This document shows, piece by piece, positions 10,840-27,030 of a stretch of 64,000 bases of DNA. How positions within the stretch are numbered: position 1 is the stretch's first letter; the number at the start of each line of letters is the position of its first letter. Below the pieces are notes generated by a model. That model had not been told where the DNA came from, ran no database searches, and was given only the letters and a program-made list of their open reading frames with translations. The stretch spans positions 6,200,001 to 6,264,000 of the forward strand of contig OZ005703.1 in the NCBI GenBank assembly GCA_963930775.1, given 5' to 3'. A program made the translations under genes and the position numbers. This stretch comes from Cliona cf. orientalis (taxonomy: Eukaryota > Porifera > Demospongiae > Clionaida > Clionaidae).

Positions 10840-13800
10840 TGTGAAAGAATGGAATTGGAAGTACACTGTACTAGAGTCGTGAATTTTGTAATCACATGAT
10901 TGTACCGTACTACGTAAGTATAAATTTACCTAGTTAATGAATTTTGTTGTCATGTATCTGCATAGGTGGAGGAGGAGGTGGTGTGAAGACTGCTACTGCT
11001 GCTGCCACTAATGACAGGGTCCACCCTCCTGATAAGAAAAAGTTCGAGAAGGAGACAGCCGAGATTACTCGCCAAATCAAGGATCTGGAAGCCAAATTGG
11101 TATCCTTTTTCACGAGAAATTTGAAATATTGACACCCACTGATGTATAGTGGAAGCTCCATACATTCTCACCACATTTCAAAAATAGCTGATGTGATTCC
11201 TACTGTTAAGTGAGCACTGTAGGATTTCAGCTCTTACGTGGTGTTTTAGCAAGGTTTCATTGTGTAGTGCTCTATGGGGGAGAGGGAGAGGAAGAGAGAA
11301 AGAGTGGGAGAGAGAGAGAGGAAGCTAGAGAGGGGGGAGAGAGGGAGAGGGAGAGAGAGAGGAAGAGAGAAGAGAGAAGTGTTGGTGGAAGACAGCTGGC
11401 TGTATGTACTTACTTAGCACATGTTTCTGGTGTGTTTGTTTAGAGAGCACAGTTTGTGTAAAGAAAACAGTGCCTCAGAAGAGGGGGGCCTCAGATTTTG
11501 TGATGTTGATACTAAATTTGTAGGGGAAAAGAGGGGAGAACAGTATTGCAGCTAGTTTAAGTAGATATCCATGACTCATAAGTCATGACAGAGCATCATT
11601 CACTCTGCATATGCTGGGAACTGCCCCATGATTTAATACTTTATCCACCAGATGGGAAAACCCTTTTCATTAATTTTGTTGGTGTCTAGCTCTATACCAC
11701 CTCTAGTTCTCTGTCTAGCTCTACCAGGCTCCTAAGCAGCTAATATTGCAGTTTTCCAAGTACTGGGTGTCCATGGTGCATGTTGCTTCCTTTCAAGAAA
11801 AAAGTCCCCTCTCTTTTCAATAGTATAATTGGCTGCAGAATGATGCCTATGTGTGTGTGGGTGAGATCGATCCTTGCTTATTTGCTTGCCCAGAGTGGCA
11901 GGTGGTAACAGTAGGTTCTCTCCACACTCGCATTGTTTGTACACTCTGCGTTGATATTGAAGTTGTTTGGAGGGAAAAATGCAGTTTATTGTCCATTGTT
12001 ATCATGTACGTTGTACGTTATTGTACACATGTTCTCGAGCATTTGCTTACCCTTTAAAATGCACAACTAAGCTTGCAGCATGCATAGTATACTGTACTCC
12101 CTAGTTGTGCTATTTTGTACACTTTTGATGTTGTGTGTATTTTATGGACTTTCTGGGTGAGTATTGTTTTTGGTTTTAGTGTTGTCTTCTTTGTGGCTCC
12201 TGTTTGAGCATGTGACCCTGTTTGTCTGCTTGTTTGATGGGAAAACCCTCAAAGGTAACCTTCCTGCTACTTAGCGCTCTAATTGTGTTAGGTATGCTAT
12301 TGAATCCAACACTCATGAGCAGTGTGGTGTACCTTCCCACATGGCTGTGGTTTTACCATGTGACCTCACCCAGTCTTGTATTCCTAGTCAGTTTATGGGT
12401 TTCCTTTTGAAGGTGGCAGACAGGCTTATGCAGATATTTGAGGGACTGAAGCAGAGTTGAGGCTAACTGGTGCTGTATACATGGTTGACCACAGCACTGT
12501 AGTCTAGGTTTTATAATTTTGCTCACCATGGTAATTCAACTACAGAAATTTTCACATCCAAGCTGTGATAGTATAATGTTATAGCTGGCAGCTATCATCC
12601 TGGATGCCTCAGTTTCTTTCACTTATCTAGAGGACCTACATGTATGCATTTTTTTTTCAATTTTGGGAAGGTCTTGTCTGTGGAGGATTGCATAATAATA
12701 ATAATTATCATGTTATCATAATCAGTAGCACATGGATACAGGATGTGTGGTCCAACAAATATCCTGCCTCTGTGGCTTGGTAAGGTGCTTCTGAACACTA
12801 TCAGGGGGAAGTTCTTTTATTGGAACTAGCTATATTATAGCTAGCTAGACTGGCAGCTCTGTTTTTGTTTTTGATGTGACCTGATGTGAAAATTGCTGAC
12901 AAGAGGTCAAACCACATGGTGCACCTGATGTAGTCAGTGGTGGGGCATGACATGATATGGGGAGAACACCTCCAATTAATCTATAAGGATGTTACCCCTG
13001 TAATAGTTCCTTCATTAAGGGCCAATGCCCTATCATGGTGGAACATTGTTTCATTACCAAGGCATTGTGTGTACATACAAGTGCAAAATGTTTGGACACA
13101 TAGATCACTATTTGCAGCCCTAGTTACTCTAAAATCAAGACACTGTGCTCACCTGTTCCAAGATGGCAGTTAGTATGATGCAAACGATATGAAATTTGCC
13201 CTTGATTGAGGGTACCTCCTTTAATAATCAAGTGATACTGGCTACACACAGAAATGTGTTACAAACTGCCCAAAATAGTGAGACACCTCATTGCTTCCAT
13301 CAGTATTAATTGAATTTTAAGCTATAATAAAGAAATTCCATTGTTGTTGACCATGGATATTTAAAAAAAGTGCTGAGCAAGGCTTTGGATAAAATCACAC
13401 ACTATTATTGTGCCCGCCCAAACCAGAGTAACTGTTTTACTTCTATTTTTGGTCATTTCAGGAGTGATCATGAGTTCCTGCTCTATGTGTGTGTTGAAGC
13501 AGGCAGGAAGGGTGGGTACACATGTATCCCCAGTGGACAATGGTGCTATGTGTTCTATTAATTACCCACCACATGCCCACTCTTTGGTATGCCTGGAGGT
13601 ATCAAATGACCAGGTTTGTGTGGGGTGTATGCCAGTCATGTGACTTCACTGGCTGACAAACAACCTATGAATACCATTAACAGCAATGCCATAGCTAAGT
13701 GCAATGGAGGCTGGGCTCATCACATGATTTGAGTTGGAAAAACAACTGCTGTTATTGAGTGCTTAAATTTGTAGCAACAGCACAAAAAGAATAACACGAA

Positions 13801-14406
13801 TTAATAATCATCGCGTTAATTTGTGCATTTTACCCCTCCACGTACCACACCCATGTGTGTGATTAGCAGGAATAATAGTATCGGGATAACATGATCCTAA
13901 GTGCCATTAATTTTATCATTATAGAGTCAATTTTAATGGGGAGGGGAGGGGGAATTTTATCAAGTAAGAGGAAGTTCCTGCCCCTATAGTGCAATTCTCC
14001 TTTAGACCACACCCTTTGCTTAAGAAGCCCTATGCATGCACAAGTGGTATTCTGCCTAGTCATCATTATGATCATCAGTGTACCAGAATCACATTTCTGT
14101 CAACCAGATCAGTTGGTTAAAATTTTATGAAATTTACTTATACTGATGAAACTGTTGCGAATTGTCCTTAACTAAACATCATGGCTGATCAGAAAGCGAC
14201 ACAGACTGATAGCACAGTTCAGAACATCCTAGCTGAGCTTTCAAAGCTTCAGACAGAGCTGGGGGAGACAGAGAGAATGAGGGGCACCAACAAGACGGAG
14301 GTGAAGAAGATTGAGGAGAGATTGAGAAGTCTTGGGGAAGAGGTCATGAAGAAGGTGAGTGTGTACTGGTGCTCTGCTGTATAGTGAAGGGAAAGGGAAA
14401 GGAAGG

Positions 14407-14441
<35 letters not shown>

Positions 14442-14679
14442 GGAGTATCTCTAATATAACAACGTTTCACAGACTCTACTGACTAAAGGGAGCATAATAT
14501 TATTGACTTGTACCTTGATTTTTAGATTTACCAATTCAAGCATTTTGATTATGTAATCTTTGATATCTTGCATAATAGTATGCACATGTACACACACATG
14601 TATAGAAAGATGAAGCCAGTAGTCTGCTTGCTGGGATGAGGTGGAAAACTGAAAGCAAGATCGATGAAACGATCAGGTA

Positions 14680-14743
<64 letters not shown>

Positions 14744-16711
14744 TTACATTGTGCCATTAACAACCTCAACTATGTGGGGGATTATTGCTGCTAATTGTTG
14801 TTTCCTGGGCAACTGCTAAATTTGGATTTCCAGTAGTATAATGTTTCTGTAGTGATACTTTAATTCACCCACTTCCTGTCTCTGTCTCCTTTTGCCTGTT
14901 GCATCATGTTACCACATTCACCTCCAACTCACACAGCAGGGCTCTGCCCCACACTAATCGGGAGTGATAGACCCAGACCACCACTCAGCCACCACTTAAA
15001 AGTATTGAACTGCTACTTGGGGCATGCAGGGCAGGCAGAACCTTGCACACCCACACATCTGCTTGTGCATCTGATTATTTTCATTTTGTGGTTAGCCAAT
15101 TGGCCAAAGACATGTGTTATCAAATGGTGTACAGGGCTAGGCTCTAGGCTTTGCTTGAAGGGACCATGTGACATGGACATGTGTTTTTTTTTGTCGTTTT
15201 TTTTTCGAGCATAGTATTAGTGTGTTGTTTTTTAAAGCTACATGGTGTATGTATCTCTCAGGCAGGTCCTAGAGTGAAGTCTGTTGTGGAATTGACGAGT
15301 TATCAATTATTGTATTAATTTTGATAATGTAGTACAGTGATGTAGATTAGAGATGTAGTCAACATCCCTTCCAAGTGTCATTTCTAGACTAAACAAAGAA
15401 CTAAGGGAGTTTTTTTGAAAGTACACAATAATATAATAATATTATAGCCACCTATAAATTTGTACAGCTAGTGTGATTGGGTGCATGGACATAATATTAT
15501 TATGAGTAATAATTGAATATTAATTAAGTGTAATTCATACAAAATTAATACGGTGTTCAAGCTAGTGCCAATGTACATGTAATGTACATGTACATGTACA
15601 TGTAATTGCGTAATAAAAAAAAAAAATAATTGAAAATATAGTGGTGTACAAAATTTTTCTAGAGTGATATTTGTTTACCTTGAACAAAGAGCCCTGGATC
15701 TGATAACAGCCTAGAGGTTGTAAAAGTAGATAGTAGTCAAGTTTTGACAGCTGCCTGCTTTTTTGGAGGGAAAAATGCACTGACTCAGACACTTATTCCA
15801 GTAAACAACCATCTTTTCTGGGAAACTACATCCCATGGCGCCCGAGTTATGTCAAATGAAATGAAATGAACGTACTCTCTCTCCTGTGGTCTATTAGTGC
15901 CTTTTTCATCTCTCCACTGCTTAATCTAATTATCTATCAAGCCTGATCTTGCTCTCATTATTTGAGCTAGTTATGGCAAAATAGGTGTACATAATATTAT
16001 GTACTATACTGTACATACCCTGTATGTCCCAATAATTGAATATCCCAGTGTTTCAAAGTATTTTGTAAAGGTGAGAAGATAGGTATATGTTATGCATAAC
16101 ATTTATGGTGGAAAACCCACAAAGTCAACAGTGTACTACTTTAGGAGTAGGGAATTGTAGAGCACCCCACCCTTTGGCCATGTGATGCTGCACTACACCT
16201 AGCTAGCTAGCTATAGCTATGTTGTAGCCAGGCCTAGTTAATGTACATGTACTTGTGTGCAGGTACCTACATGTACATGTACGTACACATGCATGTACAT
16301 GTAGCATGCTAGCAGTTGCATGTGTCTGGCACATGTCCCCACTAGGAATAATACATGTGGGGCCGGGGAGGGAGGGGTGCCTATACACATCATGTATACC
16401 GTTCTGTACCTTTATGGATGTGGAGACACAGTGATCTAGTATGAATATTGGTAGGGGGTAATGCTGGACAGGTGGGCTGCTGGCTGTGTGGCTTTTTACT
16501 ACTATAGCTATCTGGTAATTTATGGGTGGTTGTCTTTATAGTAGCTGATTTGTTGTTCAAGTGGTTTTGTTTGTGGTTGCTAGGCTACCAGACCTGGTGT
16601 GACTTTACTTAGCTACGTAGTAGCTGTTGTCAACAAGTTAAGTGTATGCATCCATCTAGCTACTGGGGCTGCTTTCTCATGTACGTGGCTCAGCACCCGT
16701 CACATACTCAC

Positions 16712-16808
<97 letters not shown>

Positions 16809-19384
16809 CTCTTCTCACACACACACACACACATACCTACAATGTGCCACTCACATAAAGTGTATTACACCATATTATGACATTCTGCACGCACAATATT
16901 ATTATATAGTAAGCTCAGCCTGATGCTGACTACGCAACTTTCCGACAGTGACCAGAGAAAGTATAAACATGAGATTGAGAATCTGGAGAAGTCCAAAGTA
17001 AAACTCAGGTAAGAGTAGCCGCGTAGACACCACACATCCAGTGTTTGTGTGCATGTACATGTACGTGTACATGTACGTGTACATGTACTTACGTGGCTTA
17101 CCACTGTGTGTTGATCGGTCATTATGGGGAAGAGTAATGAACTTAGGAATGTTCATAGAATGTAGTGACTTCCTGAGATAGTGTCAGCTTTTATTTCCCT
17201 ACACACTACATGTACATGTACACATGCATGTGCACACACACACACACACACATACTCACTCACTCACATACACACACACTGTGTCTGTTTATGCAGAGAG
17301 TTCACCAAAGCAAAGGATGCAGCTGAGAAGATGAGGTCAGAACAGGATGATCTGAGAAGAAAGAGAGATGTAAGTCTCAGTCTCTCTCTATCTCTCTTTC
17401 CACCCTTCCCCCCTCCCCCCTCCTCCCCACTCATCCATTCTACCCTTCTTTTTGCCGTTGCAGTCCTGCTACTGTCTTTCTAAGGACCTCAAAGAGAAAG
17501 AGGTGAAGATCAAGGACAAGATGTCGGACTTGAGGGCAGCCTTGGACAATGCCAAGGAGAGGAAACGTCAAGTTTCTGCTCAGAAAGATTTGATCTCAAA
17601 AGGTAAGACAGTGTGAATTCTACAGATTTGGTGAATAGCACAAGGTAGTGTATCCTGATGAAAAAATATGAAAATTTAGTAGGTTTATCTTCTACTACCA
17701 ATCCTACATTTGTAAACCAAAGGGGTAACCATTCCATTAACTGGCTGCTCAGGTAAACCTGATCCCAGCAAAAGACAGAGATCCACTTAGGTGCCTAGCC
17801 TAAGAGCTCGGGGTGGTAGTTTAAAAAGCTGGATGTATTTCTGATAAGTGTAGTGGAGTTCTACGGTGGATGGAGTTATAGGATTCTTGGTCCTCTTACA
17901 TAACCCCCCCCCCTCCCCACAACAAAAAAAATTTGACATAATTTATTTATCTCCATGCACTATGCAGAGATCAGCTCACTGTACGAGCATCGTCATCAGC
18001 TGTACGCGTCGTTCCGAGAGCAGCAGACAGTCTACCAGGCGGCCTATCAGAAGGAGAGGAGACTGAGGGAAGAGGAGGAACGAAAGAGGAGGGAGAACAG
18101 ACAGGCACTCAAAGTCGAAAAGTTCAAACGAAAACTGTAAGTTGTACAGTATTATGTAATCGTGCATGTAGTGTACATTAGAAAATAGTGATTACAACTA
18201 TTAATAGTTTGATGCCAATAGTTGTGGCGACCCTTTACCAATTTGCCACCTGGATTTTTTTGTAGAGATCAAGAGATGCTTAGAGCTGTTCACTATGACG
18301 AAGACATCACCATTGCCAAAGCCCTTATCTCTCATCTCCAAGCTAACGTCAGTGGTGCGTCATCGTACCTCGGGGGAGAGGGGGAGTCCCCTTCATCATC
18401 CACCACTAATTTGGATGCCCCTGATGGAACAGCTGCTGCTGGGGGTGTGGTCAGCACCAGGGACAGTGCCGTTGACCAGAAGCCGGGTGAGTTCATCCGC
18501 AAGAAGGACATAGAGGAAGAGGTGCTGGTGCCAGCAGCCAAATGGACCATGGTGCGAAGGAGGAGCAAGCGGGAGAAGAGGAAGAGCACGGTTAGTCAGT
18601 CTCTCTCTCTCTCTCTCTCTCTCTCGTATATGTACATACATACACACTCACTCACACTTTAAAATGTACTGACAATTTGGTTATGTAGTATTTCTGACTA
18701 CTTTTCCAGGTGCCCAAACGCCTCAACTTCAACCCAGCCATTTTTCAGCAGTTCAGTCACCTTGGGGTTCAGCCTCCCTCCTCACATGCTGAGATCTCAG
18801 CTGTCATCTTGAAGCTACAGGAGAAGCTGGTACGAGATAAAAATTACTTCTTTGGTTGTTATGGGATAAAGGGAGGGATAGGATTGAGATTCAGTTTTAA
18901 GCTCATGGATCATTTTGATTGAGCATACGAATTTTTTTTTTTTTTTTTGGAGTTTTGTGCGCTTGTGTACAATCATGCATTTCATCTCTCTCTCTCTCTC
19001 TCTCCCCCCTCCCTGCTTGCTTCTCCCCAGACCATTTTTGAGAGCAAGAGGAACCCTGCCTACTCTGAGGCTGGTGACTCTGGACTTGGTGGAATGACCG
19101 ACGCTGAGATTAGCCAAGTCCAATCGATCGCCGCAAGCCAGGAAGATCTTCATCTCATCACCGTCTCCCCCAACACCTCTGTCACCGACCTCAAGCTACC
19201 CAGCTTCCCTCTGCCCCCACACCCTCCAGTTTCCCCCTCCCATCATCTACCCACGGAGGACAACGGTGGAGATCTCTCTGATGATAATGAGTCCTCCCAG
19301 ACAGTGGTGGAGGATGACGAGTCTTCTACCCCTCGCTCCAACAGTAGCCTCATGGCCACGGTCGCTGCTGCTTCTTCTTCGTGA
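8582..19384 (+). CDS. BFR1-like coiled-coil protein (nuclear segregation family)
   Basis: Eleven coding exons with consistent phases: 8582-8624, 10966-11099, 14193-14354, 14606-14676, 16919-17008, 17297-17369, 17485-17602, 17968-18136, 18266-18590, 18710-18829, 19031-19384. They join into about 552 residues. A Gly-rich start is followed by a long charged coiled coil (PPDKKKFEKETAEITRQIK, then EISSLYEHRHQLYASFREQQ and a very basic ERR/REEEERKRREN segment). Then come ALISHLQAN, a low-complexity region, and a short conserved C-terminal module (LNFNPAIFQQFSHLGVQPP...EISAVILKLQEKL). These blocks match, from memory, the layout of the fungal and plant BFR1 family, including the late LIDYF and FNL...PP.SQ.DVPAVVEKL motifs. 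In yeast BFR1 is an ER- and polysome-associated RNA-binding protein. The last exon is Ser/Thr-rich and acidic and is not part of the family core. Exon 7 has a second in-frame acceptor 21 bases upstream. Exon 3 includes an upstream ATG at 14181 that could start a shorter form. Confidence 0.8.
9060..10290. repeat. Intron 1 segment absent from the inverted copy
   Basis: Part of intron 1 of the BFR1-like gene. It is rich in microsatellites: a TC run at about 9189-9283, GT and GA runs at 9285-9380, and a GT run at about 10082-10122. The copy at 37.1 kb passes directly from the equivalent of about 9.0 kb to about 10.29 kb, so this block was inserted here or deleted there. Confidence 0.5.
10803..10837. 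repeat. GT microsatellite, intron 1
   Basis: A run of GT units next to unique sequence that is also found, inverted, beside the AC run at 36499-36570. The microsatellite was therefore present before the duplication and changed length afterwards. Confidence 0.7.
14683..14739. repeat. TC microsatellite, intron 4
   Basis: A near-perfect CT run starting just after the donor of exon 4 of the BFR1-like gene. It may act as a pyrimidine-rich intronic tract; that is speculation. Confidence 0.7.
15570..15605. repeat. ACATGT palindromic repeat
   Basis: Tandem self-complementary ATGTAC/ACATGT units. Similar short arrays occur at about 16240-16300, 17050-17090 and 17208-17230, all in introns of the same gene. 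Confidence 0.6.
16714..16804. repeat. TC microsatellite, intron 4
   Basis: About 90 bases of CT repeat followed by a short AC run, in the long intron before exon 5 of the BFR1-like gene. Confidence 0.7.
18228..18239 (+). promoter_or_regulatory. CGACCCTTTACC motif, copy 1
   Basis: One of five exact copies of this 12-base string in the window. This copy is in intron 8 of the BFR1-like gene, close to the acceptor of exon 9. Its function is unknown. Confidence 0.3.
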
Positions 19385-19631
19385 ACTATCGTATGGACTG
19401 TGCATTTTTGTTAATCTTTATTTGTGTGTCAAAAGTCAGTTAAGTATCATCATCATCGATTCCATTTCTCAAAACAAAAAAAAAAGGTATATACATCTTT
19501 GTTTTCGTGGTCTATTCTTCTTTGAGACCACAGTCTAAAAATTGATTATTTTTCTGTGTCGACTTGTTTAGGAGTCAATTTTCTGACTTTCATAATGTGG
19601 TATTATGTCAGCAGTGATTCTTGACTATAAA

Positions 19632-19637
19632 AATAAA
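19632..19637 (+). terminator. Polyadenylation signal of the BFR1-like gene
   Basis: AATAAA lies about 250 bases after the stop at 19384. The 3' UTR upstream of it, at about 19560-19600, matches about 25260-25310 in the inverted copy. Confidence 0.45.
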
Positions 19638-19639
19638 GA

Positions 19640-20622
19640 AAATATCGTCAAAAATGTCACAAAAACAACGAAAGTGTATTTAATATTTATCTTGATTTCT
19701 GTGTAGAGATAATTATTAATTATACCATTAAAATTATGGAGAAAAAAACACCAAAATAAAAAATTTAATTTAAAGAGAGAATTGTTAATTCATCTTTATT
19801 AATTTTAATAGCGATATTTTCTAGCCTTATTTCGAAATTTCAATGTGTGATGTTGTAAAAAAAAAATTTTTGTGATAATTATGCAGGTTCTTCTTTTGTA
19901 TATATATATACTGTCATTGTCTTCTGTAATTTTTTCGCTTCTTAATAATATTAGTCATTTTTTAACTGTTACTCATTTTCATTCCACAATCTTTTGCATA
20001 ATTATTATTATGTTTCTGTTCTTCAACATCATCAAAACGTTTTTGGGTATTATACAATTAAAATTTGTCCACAACAGTCAACATGCATGGAGCCATGGTC
20101 CTGAACATGCTGCTTTATTACATCCCTATATAATAGCAATTTACTTTTCCGAAACAATAATTAGGGTTCTGAATTGTGAAATTTGGCACAGATACAGGTG
20201 AATATGGAAATAAGTATTTTAAAGTTTGTCATCTGTCAAGCTAGCCACTTGAAAGCGTTTGACGATTATGTAACATTGCATAACTTAAGTATGCTGCTTA
20301 CATACATAGCGACCCTTTACCATATCATACTCATGATGCCAGAGTTTAATTGCTAGTTTCTTCCTCAAAAGCAGAAAGTTAGTAATAGTCCATAGCCATA
20401 GCAATCATGCAAGTAAATGACTATTATAATATTATAATACAACTTAGACAAAAAAACACTAAGTCTCGTTATTTACTCTTGTTATTATTAATGTATTATA
20501 AAAATTAATTATTGTGCACTGTATTGGTAAGTGATACGGTATATAGCAATAAAGGGTTAAAATTAAAAATATCTGATTAAGTGATAAGCGGCCCACTACA
20601 ATAAATGCTATGATGTCATACT
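19640..20622. other. AT-rich spacer between convergent genes
   Basis: Lies between the 3' ends of the BFR1-like gene (+) and the first CAPSL gene (-). No coding potential is seen. It contains one CGACCCTTTACC motif at 20310-20321. Confidence 0.4.
20310..20321 (+). promoter_or_regulatory. CGACCCTTTACC motif, copy 2
   Basis: Exact copy of the 12-base motif in the intergenic spacer downstream of CAPSL-A. It is not obviously linked to a start site. Confidence 0.25.
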
Positions 20623-22387
<1,765 letters not shown>

Positions 22388-22454
22388 GATCGTCCACACC
22401 CAGCTACATCGTAGTACGGTGGGGTGTGTACAAAACAACCAACAAAGTCTAATG

Positions 22455-22466
22455 GGTAAAGGGTCG
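22455..22466 (-). promoter_or_regulatory. CGACCCTTTACC motif upstream of CAPSL-A
   Basis: Lies about 68-79 bases upstream of the CAPSL-A ATG. In the gene's own direction it reads CGACCCTTTACCC followed by ATTA. The same motif in the same direction is about 56-67 bases upstream of the ENOSF1 ATG, which suggests a core-promoter element. Confidence 0.45.
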
Positions 22467-22645
22467 TTGGAGATACTCGTGCTAAGTATACGCATGCGCT
22501 ATAGCCCGGCACGGCAAGCGCATGTACAATCATCAACATTGTAGAATTACTTAATATTGTTTTGGTACTAAAACTACGCTGGCTAGATTGTTCTTATAAC
22601 AGTACAGACTAGAAAGTTCCCTAACAATGACAATATTGAGGGTGA

Positions 22646-24633
<1,988 letters not shown>

Positions 24634-24687
24634 GATCTCTGCTTGCGTTCTCCACTTCACACTGTGCAGCTGCCCGCGCTAATACAG

Positions 24688-24702
24688 CAATGCGCATGCG
24701 CT
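24688..24702. promoter_or_regulatory. NRF1-like palindrome near CAPSL-B start
   Basis: TGCGCATGCGC is about 60 bases upstream of the CAPSL-B ATG and matches the animal NRF1 consensus. A similar ACGCATGCGC is at about 22491-22500, upstream of CAPSL-A. Binding is inferred only. Confidence 0.4.
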
Positions 24703-24779
24703 AGGTGCTAGCAGGACCGGCCAGCGCTTCGGCGCGGCATACGTAGGAAAGTGTTGTGATAGGAACAGTCTATACCCGT

Positions 24780-24930
24780 GCAAGCTTTTGACACTCAATA
24801 GACTTCAATTCTTTTGCACTGCAGTATGCCTTAAAAATTAGCAAATCAGATTATATGATATGCTACCCTTTCCAATACACATTGCCATGATAATTCTACA
24901 TACCAATGATAGGAGTAGGAAACTGTTGTG
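24780..24930 (-). repeat. Inverted match to 7.80-8.00 kb
   Basis: Shared blocks include GCCATGATAATTCTACATACCA and AAGCTTTTGACAC in inverted orientation, separated by diverged AT-rich sequence. Probably two copies of an unclassified dispersed element. Confidence 0.5.
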
Positions 24931-24934
24931 CAGG

Positions 24935-25255
24935 GGTGAGACATAATGTATTCACTGGATATTTGTGTGAGTTTATTTTCTACAACATCTTAATTGCAGA
25001 GGCAACATTTTGGAGAGCCACTGCTCAAAGAAATAGATGGCAGCGAATTGTGAAATAAAGTACCAATTGCTGCAACAGGAAAATTTGGTCCAAAATCATG
25101 TTGTGTACCTGGGAGAGCAGCACCAGGGACCAATGAAGGCTCCATACACAATGACTGGAGATTTAATTTTTACATCACACATTGAATTTCTTTTTTGGAT
25201 GATTTTCTTTAATAATTTTATAGTAAAAAAAAAAAATCACTACTGCCATAATAAT
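24935..25255. other. Spacer before the inverted BFR1 remnant
   Basis: No gene is recognised. A short run around 25000-25150 has some coding-like composition but is interrupted by stops and has no splice context. Confidence 0.3.
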
Positions 25256-25597
25256 AATTATTATTACCACATTTTGAAAGTCAGAAAATTGACTCCTAAA
25301 CAAGTCAACATAGAGAAACAATTAATCAACTGAACTGTATGTGGTCTTGAGCTTTTAAAGAAGAACAGACCATAAAAATATATAGATATACCTCTTTTCG
25401 TTTTGAGAAATAAATAATATATTGATGATGATGGTACTTAACTTCACTGACTTTTTGACAAAATTAACAACACACAGTCTGAAGTTTATGAATAGTTGCT
25501 GCCATGAGGCTGCTGTTGGAACGAGGGGTGGAAGACTCGTCCTCCTCCACCACAGTCTGGGAGGACTCGTTATCGGAGAAATCTCCACCGTCGTCCT

Positions 25598-26134
25598 TCA
25601 TGGGTAGATGATGGGAGGGGGAAGCTGGAGGGTGTGGAAGCCGGATAGCTTGAGGTCGGTGACAGAGGTGTTGGGGGAGACAGTGATGAGATGGAGGTCT
25701 TCCCAGCTTGTGGCGACCGACTGGACCTGGCTGATCTCAGCATTGGTCATGCCACCAAGTCCAGAGTCACCAGTCTCAGAGTAGGCAGGGTTCCTCTTGC
25801 TCTCAAAAATGGTCTGGGGAAAAATAAACAAGAAGAGCGGGGAAGACAGAGATAAAATGCATGTACATAATCATACAAAACTCCATCTACCCTATTAAAA
25901 AAAAAAAAAAAACTCCTGTATATTCAGCCGAAATATTCATTGATCTGAGAGCTCAAAACTGTCTGTATTGGCACCCCCAATCCCCCCCCCCCAACCCCCA
26001 CCCAAAAAGTAAGTTTTTATCTCTTAGAGCTTGAAGTTGACAGCTGAGATCTCAGCGTGTGAGGAGGGAGGCTGAACCCCAAGGTGACTGAACTGCTGGA
26101 AGATGGCTGGGTTGAAGTTGAGGTGCTTGGGCAC
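25598..26134 (-). pseudogene. BFR1-like copy: remnants of exons 10 and 11
   Basis: Minus-strand copies of the last two exons of the BFR1-like gene. The exon 10 remnant starts at 26134 after a kept TTTTCCAG acceptor and encodes VPKHLNFNPAIFQQFSHLGV. It has lost its 3' part, including the donor, and runs into a TAA at about 26024. The exon 11 remnant starts at 25813 after TCCCCAG and encodes TIFESKRNPAYSETGDSGLG. It then shifts frame after a small deletion and stops at 25598. Similarity continues through the old 3' UTR to about 25260. These lesions make the copy a pseudogene in this part. Confidence 0.85.
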
Positions 26135-26221
26135 CTGGAAAAGTAGTCAGAAATAAACTATAATTATACTGTAACATTGTACTAAGTACATGTAAAGTGT
26201 GTGAGTGAGTGCGCATATTGT

Positions 26222-26353
<132 letters not shown>

Positions 26354-26429
26354 AACCATGCTCATGCATGTGCATATAATATAATAACATAAGACATCAA
26401 TTAAGTTTACATAATCAAAATGACTGCAT

Positions 26430-26610
26430 TAATTGGTAACCCCATGTGCACATGTGCAGCAAGGGGTAAAGTAGTTGGTTATGTCTGTTGTCGTCTGTCA
26501 TATAGCTATAAGCACAAAAATCGCCAGATCTGGAGATCTAGGCACCCGAGTGACTCGTAAGCACAATGAATCAAACAAACTTGATGAAAAACTGGCTGCT
26601 GCAACTCAAT
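26430..26610. repeat. Dispersed repeat at the internal deletion junction
   Basis: Contains AAGGGGTAAAGTAGTTGG and AAAATCGCCAGATCTGGAG. The same blocks occur, in the same order, at about 35390-35560. It lies exactly where exons 4-9 of the BFR1 copy are missing. Confidence 0.6.
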
Positions 26611-26699
26611 TGTGTAGGTATAACATATAGGATACGCAGATGCAGTGTGCAGGGTGTGTACTTAAAAGGTGAATAAGTTCCCTTTAGTGCTGCAGTGAA

Positions 26700-27030
26700 G
26701 CATTGTCAGAGATACATCCCCTTCTCTCTCCCCCCTCCCTCCCTTTCCCTTTAATTCTCTTTTCCCTTCACTACACAGCGCACCAGCTAGTATACACACT
26801 CACCTTCTTCCCCAAGACTTCTCAATCTCTCCTCGATCTTCTTCACTTCTGTCTTAATTGTTGGTGCCCCTCATTCTCTCTGTCTCCCCCAGCTCTGTCT
26901 GAAGCTTTGAAAGTTCAGCTAGAAAGCTGTGTCATCAGTCTGGGTCGCTTTCTGATTAGCCATGATGGTTAGCTAGTTGAGGAAAATTCTCAACAGTTCA
27001 ATCAGTTCATTGGTATAATTTATCCAACTG
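26700..27030 (-). pseudogene. BFR1-like copy: broken exon 3
   Basis: Matches exon 3 of the intact gene and its flanks (14.10-14.45 kb). It begins ATGGCTAATCAGAAAGCG, but a small deletion after the codons for QTDD creates a frame change and a TAG. A three-base-range insertion near AACAATTAAGACAG adds another disruption. It cannot encode the coiled coil. Similarity with the original stops near 27.03 kb, where the SAM-gene segment begins. Confidence 0.8.

Noticed and set aside
14181-14354. Separate gene starting MADQKATQTD
   Set aside because: The segment fits as an internal phase-0 exon of the BFR1-like gene, with an acceptor (ATCAG) directly before AAAGCG. An alternative start there remains possible and is noted in the gene entry.
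25037-25333. 98-codon plus-strand frame
   Set aside because: Ends in AT-rich low-complexity sequence, overlaps the old 3' UTR of the BFR1 copy, and shows no recognisable motif.
26703-26972. Plus-strand frame of 89 codons
   Set aside because: It is antisense to the broken exon 3 of the BFR1 copy.
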